In this document: positions 18,801 to 30,500 of the stretch, one piece after another
How the letters are laid out: each line of letters opens with the position of its first letter
Position numbering within the stretch: position 1 is the stretch's first letter
Source: Nematostella vectensis
Lineage: Eukaryota > Cnidaria > Anthozoa > Actiniaria > Edwardsiidae
Assembly: GCF_932526225.1 (NCBI RefSeq)
Contig: NC_064047.1
Span: forward strand, 1,178,001 to 1,242,000
Length of the DNA: 64,000 bases
Reading direction: 5' to 3'
Notes under the pieces: generated by a model
Database searches by the model: none
What the model was told of the DNA's origin: nothing
Seen by the model: only the letters and a program-made list of their open reading frames with translations
Made by a program: the position numbers and the translations under genes

Positions 18801-20149
18801 CAAAATAAAATCGCTTGGTGTCAGCTTGACCTACCTAGTGGTTTTACATGCAAATCCTACACGTGTGAAGAATAATAGTAAAGTAAATAATATAAAACTT
18901 GAGCAATAAATACGTGTTCATAAGCTGAAATCTTACCTTATGACCTTTTAAGAGCTCTATCGCGCAGGTCTTCAGTACTCAAAATTTTTAACTGTGTGTG
19001 CAATCCGAAAAGCTGTCAAAGAAGATATACCCATTTCGTAGTCGAATATAATTATGGTTTGCCAATTCTGCATGAGTTCCTTTATTATCAATCCATCTTC
19101 ATTGAGAATATAATCTGAACATTTTCCCGTCTGGAAACACACAAAGGCAGGAGAGTCCTCACTCAAACACAAGCACGATTCTGGTAACGAGTTTTGCATC
19201 AGCCAATCAAAGACTCGCCAGTGCAGCTGCATTTGAGGACTTTTATTCTTTTCCCAGTTGAGATTTGATGGCTTAGCCCGTAAATCTCGATGCCATAATG
19301 ATAAATGCTACCCATGGAGTAAACTCGAGTTGTCTCCAAGAGACGGGGTAACCGCTGAGAAGTTTTAGAGAGCTAATTCGGTTTGCGGATTTCTTTTGTT
19401 GTTTTTACCTGTACAGAAACATCCGGAAGGTTATATAGTACGTGCCAAAATGTACAAAGAAAGGGACACTTGCAGAGCCGCGTATCAGGGGGTGGGGTAT
19501 GCTGAGGTCTTGTGCCCCCCCTCCCCCCTCCCCCGGGAATATTTTCAAAAATTATAAGGAAAAGACGTGTAGGGGCGTAGCTGGGCCCCCCGATATTTTC
19601 TTAATGTTTCTGTAGTGTGCCCCCCCCCCCCCCCAAATCTTAACTTGCCTGCTACGGCTCTATCTGACTTTCAAAAAAAAAAATCAATTGATAAATAGTA
19701 GTATTATAATTTTAATATTAATAATAGCCAGTAGCGGATTTTTAAGGGGAGGCTTTCGGGAGTTCGCCCCCCCCCCCCCCCACTTTGGGCTAAAAATGCC
19801 TTAAAAGCGTTCCTCTAAGGTGCACCTACCCATCTCATTTGCTGCCCAGAAAATAGAAAAGTTTTTCTTGGGAAAAACCCGTATAGCGCGCATTTGCTGC
19901 GCTAGCGCTAAATACCAAATACAACAACATGTTTTATGGGTTTCAAATTTATAGGCGGATAAGCGTAAACAAAAACAATTCTTGTTTCAAATTTTATGCC
20001 CAAGAGACGGCAGAATCGGAAAAATCCTTCGACACCCCCTAAGGGATAACAGTTGGTCGACATTTATACCTGCTTCACGAAAATAAACAAATCCAGGTTT
20101 GATAAGCTGCTACATACTTGTTCATTCGTCTGTAATAAACATTCACATG
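15801..20149. other. Intergenic DNA, repeats only
   Basis: AT-rich with poly-C tracts near 19505-19530, 19620-19635 and 19767-19781. The 20008-20066 segment is shared with 59505-59567 and looks like a dispersed-repeat end. No exon or domain was found in the short open frames. Confidence 0.4.
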
Positions 20150-20285
20150 ACTTTAAGGCTACGTTCAAATGTCGTATTACCCATGAGCCTTATTCATGCA
20201 AACGCATGCAAATTAATCGAGTCGATTGCTTCATCTTCATTTGCATCAAGCACTTTGCATTTAGCACTCATGCACTTAGCCTTAG
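20150..20285. mobile_element. Palindromic MITE, diverged copy 2
   Basis: Begins AAGGCTACGTTCAAATGTCG and continues through ATGAGCCTTATTCATGCAAAC and the central ATCGAGTCGATTG, matching the family at 12178-12325. The right arm is degraded. Confidence 0.6.
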
Positions 20286-20441
20286 AGATCACGATTCAGC
20301 CATTATGCTTCCCATGAATCATTGCGGGTTACGATGAATTATCGACTGCAACCTTACTGTGCAAAAACAATTATGAGTAATAGTTTATCGTTGTTTGTTA
20401 TTCTCGAAGCCATCTGTTTGAGCCCGCGCTAGCTCGAACTA

Positions 20442-21105
20442 AGACCCTGTCCCCACGTATTAGAACCCGTCCCCACGTATCAGTTATCGTTTGAAAACGC
20501 AACCTGTTTGTTCCATTTTCAAAAAGATCCGCGTCCACACGAAGCGTTTTCATTTTGATACGACCCGTCCACACGAAAACGCAGAAACGATACGAAAACG
20601 ATGACAAGTTCTACAGCGCGTGCGTACTCGCGCGCCAAGTGGACTGGACCTGACACGCCATCGTTATCAAAAGGTCCCGTTTTTGTCCGTCCCCACGGCA
20701 CCGAAAGGGTCAGGGGCGGATACAGGGGGGGGGGGGGGGGGGGGGGGGGTGGATCGAGTGGATATCCACCCCCCTTTTGAGTAAAAAAATGAAAAGTCAC
20801 AAGAAAATAAATATCTGAGGGACGGGAGGTACTGTCCATGTGCCTTTGCCTGCTTGAGTTTGCTGAAGCGATAAATTCAGCGTGAAGTATGTAAGATCTG
20901 TCTGACCCACCCAGAACCACTGGATCAGTTATATGCCGTATATCCGGCCATCAGGGTATTGCTTTCAAATTGTTCCACTCTGGAGATCGTTTTCAAATCA
21001 TTCCGTTTTCGGCCATCGTTTTCCTGTTTCCGTGTGGACGATACCCGTATCCGTAACAAAAAGGTTTCATTTTCTAACGAAAACGGAAAGGTGGAGACGG
21101 GGTCT
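20442..21105. mobile_element. Repeat element with CGTCCACACGAAAACG-type motifs
   Basis: AGACCCTGTCCCCAC at the left and its imperfect complement (13 of 15) at 21091-21105 bound a segment rich in GAAAACG and CCACACG words in both orientations. An insertion with a long poly-G run sits at about 20711-20880. No transposase frame is seen. Confidence 0.55.
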
Positions 21106-21498
21106 GATTGGAATTAACGGGGTTCCATTGTATTAGAAAACAAAAACAAAGAAAACCAATTGTTTAAGTGCTTTTATTATCACACAAATTAGAATCCAGC
21201 TTTCGAAGTTCCTGGAAAGTATGGTATTTCAGACGCCTGAAAAGCGGTACAGAAGGGCTTCTAGTGTCCGACAGTAAAATGTTAAGATACCCTAACCCTG
21301 AAAAAAAAAAAATAAACAATACCAGTTCCATTAATGCATAGTATTCTATAAAGCCCACTTTTATGAACTTTTTATGGGCTTTCCAAAATTTAATGCAGTT
21401 ACGCCAAAATGGGAGGAGAGTTATAATATCTTGCAAATGGGCCATCAATAAACTAATTTGTTAATCATTCAGAAAGTTCCTAATGGCTGCACGTGCCC

Positions 21499-21536
21499 AG
21501 CCTCAACTGCAAATTAGAGGTTCTTATAAAATCAAT
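21499..21536. mobile_element. Fragment of TTCTTATAAAA MITE end
   Basis: The bases around CCAGCCTCAACTGCAAATTA and GTTCTTATAAAA match the right end of the element at 34790-35086. Only the end is clear. Confidence 0.45.
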
Positions 21537-24500
21537 ATCTTGCTATGTCTCACCTCGAAGTGGGCGCCAGGCCAATGGTTGTTAAGGCTTGCAGGCTTGC
21601 ATGCACCACAAGTCTTCCTGCAGTAGTACCCTTTCAGCATGTGGGCGAAGTAGTCATACTTGCACCAGCCCATCGTCTTCCACTCTTTGCAGTAGAAATG
21701 CGCGTCTTTGCACTCAGTAGCTGGCGTCAGACACACAAAACACACAGGTGCTACATCACTTTCAATGATTGGGAATGCGCAGTCCTACTGGTCATAGGTT
21801 TCATAAGGAAAAAGGATAACATTTGACGGTCCCTCAATAAGAACCCACTGATTTTTTCAGCGGCCAAAGGGGTGTGCGCAAACTGCACAATCTCCTAGTT
21901 ACAAACTTAAAGTCCAGATTCGTAGTTATCAGGCGTTAAGACAGATCAATTTTGCGGAGCTTCTAGTAGCTGACTGCGTGTCGACACACAAAAATTGTGT
22001 TGTGATTATTGGGTTGAAAAATCAGACAAACCTCATAAGAAAGTCCAATATTCGAGTCATCCAAAAACATTAATTTCAGCTAATCCAGATACTTTAATAT
22101 CATATATCGTTCTCCTCCACAAAATCAAACTATTTTGACCCGAAAGAGCTTTGTTTCGTGGCCAGACATGAGTCGTATCTGAGTCGTATGCTGAAAGGGC
22201 CTCTCACCGCCAGGTTCGAATCCTGGCTCAAACTGAGGATTTTTTCCGGGCTCCTGCCTTGATTCGAATTTGTGTCGCAAGTGAGTTGAAGTTATTCTCC
22301 CGTGTTTCCAGTCTTCTCGGATAAGGACACTGAACCGGACGTCCGGTCTCTTCAAGCTGATGCACTACATTAACCTGAACCGAAGGGATGTAAAAGAACA
22401 ACTGGAAACGCAACAAACCCTCTGGCAGTGACCACCCCCAGTGACAGTGCTTACTAACCGAGGGCCATTTGTTAGAAAACTGTATATTCGGTTAAATATG
22501 GCTTCCTAGGGTGCCATAAATGCCTTCGACGCGGCCTTGTTGTATCTGCGCTCTCCTAATCTAGCAACCCATGCCGCAAGGAGATGCCGTCCCCACATGT
22601 TCAGCGCACCTTCGCTAGACTCACGGTCATGCGCACCTTTTAATGACAAGAGCGAATCATTTACAATAGGGGATATGCGCTAAGAGATCACGTGACCTTT
22701 TGGCTGGCAAACTAGCGCGCGCCCAGGCTTTTAGCGGCAAAAAAAAAAAAAAAAACAGCAACAAAAAGCAACTTATTTAGCGGAAATAAAGTCAGAATGT
22801 TTTTTTTTGTCCGAAAGGGCTTTTTTATCGAAATATTTAATTCTTTTCGTCGTTCTCTGGCGTGACGGGGGCAATCATTTCTGTGTTTATTTTGGCTTGA
22901 CTTTCCACCCAGAAGGACACGTGACCTCTTAGCGCAAGTCCCTTATTAAGTACTCACGTCTTTGAAGAGGCTCTGACGTCATCTTGCATTTGATCCAATC
23001 AACAAACGAGCTGATTCTTGTGAATACAGAATACGTGCTTCCTTTACACTCATTGTCGCCCCAGCTCACCGCGCCACGCAGGACCCAGCGACCATCCCCT
23101 CCCATGCACACGAATGGACCACCACTGTCCCCATGACAACCGCTGATAGAACTGTTGCCACCGTTACCGGCGCAGAGCATTGTCACCTTGTCAACCTTAA
23201 TGCGATGTTAAAATGAAGCGGTTGAGTAAACGTTTGGGGGTTCAGGTGTTTTCAATCAGACATACTTGGCTCCAGTATAATAAAATAGTTTTGTAACATG
23301 ACAAAAAACGACTATACGTCAGTATTTTGATTGTAATAACCCCTTCCCCTCTCCGTCCCCCTGCGGACAGAAGGTTAATAAAGGCATATGAACCTTATGC
23401 TCCCACCCCCCCCCCCCCCCCTCTTAAAAATCAAGCACGCTCGTGTTTATAGGTCACTTTAAAAGCTACATGACGCGCGACCAGATTGCACTCTGCAGTC
23501 GAAATGATACCGGACTACCGCTAATGTTTGACTGTTTCATATCAAGAAAATTCAGCTAAAATTGTCGTTTTTGCCAAACGCGGGCATTTCCATATAAGGG
23601 AACTAATATATTCCTTATTTGGAAAAACTGCATGATTCTTGTTATTTTTAAGGTTACCGTACCGCAGGTGCTTCGTAAACTTTATGACTTGTAATCAGAA
23701 GAGAAAACAGTGACTGTGACTATCTTTAGTCAATGGAGAAAGTATCTGAAAAGAAACTAAGAGTCCTCGGAACCAGTCCCTCAAAACGACAACGTTTTCT
23801 TCATATGTTGTTTTCTCTGCCTAGATTTCCCATGGTACCTTTCGGTGTTTGTTGTTCACCCTCTCGCATTCTTCGCTGGAAACCACAGGGATCCTGGCTT
23901 GCTGCAGTAGCCTTGCACCTGCATTGCCATATTCGGTCATGCCCCAACCTAAGGGTTCAACATCATCCTACATAAGGACCCGTGAATAAACTCATAGCTC
24001 GGATACCATGCCTTGTTTAAATAGGCCTACTAAAGCGCTGTATTGAACGAGTCCGTAACTCAAGCCTAGCAAAACTAAAAATGATTTCACTTGGAGCTAG
24101 AAAAAAGTATTCTAGAGACCTAAGACGTAGCACATGGTCACAGGGGGGGTTTCGTAATCTGATCAGGGCTTGGTTTTCAACAAAAAAATGAACCAGGAGA
24201 ACCGCTGCTGGGATGACTCATATTCACTTTTTTGTGAATGTGTAATAGCTACACAAACCAATGCACGCTAAAATGTATACGGTGTGAATAAAGTATGGTA
24301 TGGTATGGTACCATACCATACATAGGTAACCTATGACGTCATACCTGTGACGTAGCACATGGTCCCGGAGGTGACCTGGTCATATAGGCCAGGAAGGCAG
24401 GCTGGGCTAATGGTGTGGCCAATCGGGGCTGGATTTGCGAGCTTCATGATCGCTATGTCGTAACCATAGCTACCATCCGTCATAAAGCGAGTGTGCATGT

Positions 24501-27500
24501 GGATCGCTGTCACTGGTATGGTCAGCGCACCTTCGCTAGACTCACGGTCATGCGCACCTATTCATAGCAAAAGCGAATTATTTACACTATTTCCACTATT
24601 TTACACTAAAGACTATCAATTACTATAAACAAGGAATGGGAAATCAAAGGCAATGATTGATATCTTATTAGTCGAAAGACGTGATCGCACATTAAATTCT
24701 ATAATCATTTCTTAATAATATGTAAAATAAATAGTAATGAAAAGGTTTATATCTTACCAAGCTTGATCTTATAATTCGAAGGCTCAATATTTTGAAAAAC
24801 ACAGTGAGCAGCGGTTACCACCCATTCTGTGTCGATCAAAGTGCCTCCACAGCGGTGGTTCCAGGACTTGTCAACATGAATCAAGATCTGCGCCTGCCAT
24901 GGCCAATCGTGCGGGGCAGCAGTCGTTCCGCCGATGATACGTGACATTGGCTTGATGCCGCACGTTGGAGTGGGGGCTGGGAACAAAATCGTGTTCATAG
25001 CCTTATTCGTACCAGATTTCCCTAAAATATACTCGCATTTATACTTCCAAAAAATTAGCCACGGAATTGATTATTTCTGTCGTGGCCCACAAGTGCATTA
25101 TGGGTATCAAACAAATAAGCGAAAATAAAAACAAACCCAGTCCAAAAAGCTGCCGTTCTGCTAATGCTTACATGACTTCCAGAGTCTAAGATCATTTTGG
25201 GTTACCCCCCCCCCCCCAATTAACCATTTCTACTTACGATACATAGATTCTCGAGTCTAACCTTATTTAAAGAAAATAAAAATTGCGTTTTAATCATCTT
25301 AAACTGACATGACCGAAAAACCCTGAACATGCGCACTTCGAAGAGATGGAGAAAGAAGATCGTTTCGTCAAAGAAATAACACATGGAATAGAACTAAAAA
25401 AACTCGGCGTGCGCGTTGCTATGGTAGCTTATAAACAATAATTATTCTTTGTTGTGAAAGTATTTTCAGTTTCAACAGCGCTTCAGTTTATTGTATTCTT
25501 GGATAAACTTGTTCTTAACGAAACTCAAGTGAAACCAAATATGATAATCATTTAAGTTACATCAGAAAACTTAGTCAAATCAAAATAGTTAAGTAAGACT
25601 TAGTACTTAATTGGATTCTAAATTCTGAGTTCTTCCAAACAGATGACTTGTAGTTTCATGTTGGTCTAATTATTATCTTTGTTTGTTTGTTTCATATTTG
25701 ATGGCTACATGGATATTCTCTTCAGATTAGTGATATCCTCAATAGAAAATAGATAGCAGTAATTAGTTTATTATTATTATTAGGCTATTATATTTAAATG
25801 TAATCAATAACATTACTCTGCATAGCAGTTAAAAATAGGTAGGTAGATTCAGACAGTCGTATGGAAGGTAACAGTCAGGGAGGAGGCAGTCAGAAGGGGT
25901 TTTTAAATGGAAATGCAGTGTCTATGAGGAGGAAGAATCCGACATGCTTCACTGAGGGAGGGGTCATGCTACCTGCTATAGTGATGCTATAGTGATGTGC
26001 AAGCTTTAAGATATCTTAGGGGTAAGAATTACTGTTGACTACACCCAAAGTGCTGTCACTTAGGGTTACACTACTAACGTTTACATGTTTCCATTATTTC
26101 TCTGTTGTTTTTTATCTTGCCTTGACATACATCCAGAACATGTTTGATGTACACACACTTTGTGTACATGATATAAATGTTGCATCCAAACATTTCTTGC
26201 TGGCTGATTGCCATGGCTGTAAGAGTCAAATAATAAAGGTATGTAATCCTGTAAAAAATAGCATGTTTGATGTACTCTGAGGTGGATTGTCTCCTTAAAA
26301 AGGTGAGTAAAAAGATGTAAGAGGCTAATTTGATAGAAAAAAAAAACAATCTATTTGTAAGCATCCAATGATTAAATGATTTTTTTTTATGAATGATAGA
26401 CTTTGTTAGGTGATAAAATATTTTTTTAAATAAAATGTTTGATTTTCTATTATCTTTATTGAACTTTTTTTTGTAAATTATCTTATGGCAGCCTAAGACA
26501 GAGTTGGTATACTTTCTACTTATCCCATTATCTTTACAAATGCTAAATGCAGATCTCTTATGATATACAATTACAAATTACAGCAAATAAAAAAAAGACA
26601 TATTTGCATGTTAATTTTGGAATACATTTGATAAATATATTATTTCAAATCATCAGCAACTCTTTTTTTATGAATAAGAACATTGTTATTGTGATGCAGT
26701 GAGGTCTATGATAAACTTGAACACAGTATTTCAATGATGCAAAATCTGGGTTTAGAAAAGTTGTTTGGAAATAAAGCTGTCTACTCACAAGAGTGCATGT
26801 TGGCAGAGCATTTACTGTATTGTGTTCTTACATAAAAAGTGTGATTGATCTGCTTTTGGCATAAAATAAAGTGGCTACCTAATGCAGCTTCATAAGAAAT
26901 GTAAGGAAACTGGAATTGTATATCCCTTAGTATATACTAGAATCAGGGAAGAAATAAACAACATTCGTCTATGGTACTAAAATTAAAATACTTTAATATA
27001 TTGGTAAATTATTCTTTATTGAGGTTTTCAAAATCCCATGCAACAAAATGTTGCAAATGTTCACACATATTTTTTGTATATACTGTACAAAGTGATCTAT
27101 ACTATCTGAAAATAATAGTTATGTAATATTTGAATTCTGAGGCATAATACTGTAATGCTGATATTTTTATATATTTTCTGATATATCCATAACTATTAAT
27201 TCTTGCCAATATTTATTCTGTCACACAACAGTTTTTTTGACATTCATTGCTTAAAGCAATTAAGGATTTAGCAAAAAAGTAAAAATTTATTTGAAAAATA
27301 TTTATATAATCTTACTTCAATTTTAGAAGTGCTCGTGCCTTTTATGGTAATAGAGACCATTTAATAAATACTTTATTCATAAGATAATAAATAATATAAG
27401 ATTATCATATCAATTTATAAATATATATATATATATTTACAATATTTATTGAATTGTTACATATTTTGTAACCTCTATTTCTGAAATAAATCTTGCAATT

Positions 27501-30500
27501 TCATACTTCTGCCAGATATTTTCTATTAATATAGATAAACTTAAAGTAGGAGTCCCTCACTAGAGTTGTCCCTTGAATATATGTCCCTTGAATAGAGGTG
27601 TCTCTTGTTGGTAGAGGTGTCCCTTGATAGAGGTGTCACTAGAATAGAATGTCCATAAAATAGAGGTGCCCTTTGAATAGAAGTGTTTCTTGAATAGAGA
27701 TGTCCATTGAATAAAGTTGTCCATAAAACAAAAGTGTTCTTTGAATATCATAGAGGTTCTATCTTGAGTTAAGGAGAGATAATTCCGTTGAATAGAGGTA
27801 TTCTTTGAATAGAGGTGTCAATTTCATAGAGGTGTCCCTTGAATAGAGGGTCCCTTGTATAGACAGTGATCCTGAATATAACGAGGATCATGACAACTAT
27901 ACGACAACAGAGACTGCAGAAAAGGACTGAATTCAATATCTATTTTTCGTCAGGAATCTCATCTTACTAAAAATAATGCATTGTCTGCCTGGATAGAGGT
28001 GCCCTTCGAATAGAGGTGTAACTTGAATAGAGATGTTCATTGAATAAAGTTGTCCATAAAACAAAAGTATTCCTTGAGTTAAGGAGAGATATGCCATTGA
28101 ATAGATGTATTCTTTGAATAGAGGTGTCAATTGCATAGAGGTTTACTTTGAATAGAGGTGTCTCTTGAATAGAGGTGTCCCTTGAATAGAGGTGTCCCTT
28201 GTATAGAGGTGTTCCTTGAATAGAGGTTTCCTTTGAATAGAGGTTTCCTTTGAATAGAGGTGTCCCTTGAATAGAGGTGTCCCTTGAATAGAGGTGTCCC
28301 TTGAAAAGAGGTTTCCTTTGAATAGAGGTTTCCCTTGAATAGAGGTGTCCCTTGAATAGAGGTGTCCCTTGAATAGAGGTGTTCCTTGTATAGAGGTGTC
28401 TCTTGAATAGAGGTGTCTCTTGAATAGAGGTGTCCCTTGTATAGGTGTCCCTTGAATAGAGGTGTCCCTTTAATAGAGGTGTCCCTTTAATAGAGGTGTC
28501 ATTTGAATAGAGGTGTTCCTTGAATAGAAGTGTTCCTTGGAAAGAGGTTAGACAACAGTAAAAACGAGAATGTCAGTTTTTGTGTTGTGGAATTCCACAA
28601 GTGTTCCATTCTCCATAATAAAAAGAAAGAACAACCTGCGATCTGCGTGTATTGTACGCTAGTCTCAGCTCCTTGTTTTCGGAGACAAAAAGGGACACCT
28701 TATGCCCAGTCTTCATTCCTTTAAGATGGCGTTTGAAAAATTCCAATCACCTCTTCTGATGTGAAGCCGGACAAAGTAACGCAAAACACCTTAAATAAAC
28801 GGATCGAAAAAAAGTGCAGAACTTCTTCCTTCTTGTCCTTGGAAATAAAGAAAATGGACAAGCAAAACTGCCGAGAGTTTTTGCCAGTCTTCGTTGTCGT
28901 AGGGTTGTCATAATCCTCGTTATATTCAGGATCACTGTCATCAAAGACAAGAGCGAGCACTTCTTCACGGCTGTAGCGAGCCGCCATTTTGAAAACCCCG
29001 CCAGACTCACGCGCTTATCCGCTGATCAAAAGTACAGGCGAACATTGCCGATTTTAGGAAGTGCTTTCTTCTGCTTTCCCTTGGTCCATTACCGCAATTC
29101 CGTGGGGTTGATTTCGGGGACTCCTCGGTATCGTTTCGGGTCTTTGGATCAGTTGGGGTACTTTTGGGGATCATTTCGGGTCCTGGGATCGTTTCGGGTC
29201 CTGGGATCATTTCGGGTCCTGTACAGCACATTTAATTACGTCTTGAAGTAAGCTGTATGTGTCTAAAGCAGGCAGTAGATAATTCTAATCTCGAGCCTCA
29301 CGTGTCCAGGTCTCTTCGTCTAATCGCAAATGCAAACACTAGTAAATACAGCGAAATCAATCCGTCTTGAGATGAGTTTGCACAAAGACTTGATAGAGAT
29401 TGAGACTACGGTAATATATGCAGTAATGAAATCGCGATTCTGGCCTTCAACTGCACAAATAACATGGGTCAAGGGCACCCAACGACGATTTTCGGTCAAA
29501 TATCTGTTCGGAAGCAAGGTCACCTACGGATTTCGGGGTCGGTCTAGAAATGTCTGCTTTTTCCGGAATTTGTATTTCTAGATCACCTATGTTTCCCGGG
29601 AAGAGAGCTGGATCACCTATGTTTTAAACTATGCAGAAGGTATCGCAAAGATTCTTGGATATTTTGCACAAACGCGAGACGACGAAAAAAAAAAAAACAG
29701 TTGCATTTTATGACTGGGCTACCACAGGTATCCCAGTACTAACGTGAGGCCGAAATGCATATACCCAGGATCGGCCTTTTAAGATGGTTTTTTCCTTGAT
29801 CATCCTTGCGATCTCTATAAACTCAGGAACGAAAACCTCAAATTTTAAATGACACCTAAAAATAGTCACATCATTCAATTAAAAAAAGTCGCATTTTATA
29901 TTTTGTCTGATGTTACTCCCTAAGTTCTTAGGGGGATTTCTGCCTTATTTGATGGGAAATGAGGATATTGGAAACGTCAAGTCATGTTTTTCCGTCATGT
30001 CTCATTAACTTTAAGGACTTTGCACGTCGAGAACTCCTTAAAACTTGCAGGAACTCGTGTCTACTACGAGTTTGCTTGCCATTAGAGAAAAAAAACTCAA
30101 GCCTTTTTAAGAATAATTTCACAGACTTGACAGTCTTACCTTTGTCGTTGTTTTTATTTAATAGCTCGAAAATATAACCATCTAAATAAAAACAGAGTTT
30201 GATATTTTATATACCAAATTCAATCAAACAATATCGCATTAGATTTCGCAAATCAGCAGAAGGAAATGGATACTTTTTCACACTTGGTACTTTGCTAGGA
30301 TGACAAAATGAAGAGGATGTTTGATTGAACACTTACCTTTCACAGGAAGCTCGTATACAAAATTAGCAAACGCCTCCCCCACACCCTGAAAGCACGCGTT
30401 TGACTTCCCATCTCGCGTGACGTCATCAATGGAATTCGTGCCGGACCAGCACTCCCCGAAAAACTGGACCCCGAAGAATCGATATCCTTCCGTCTGGGCT

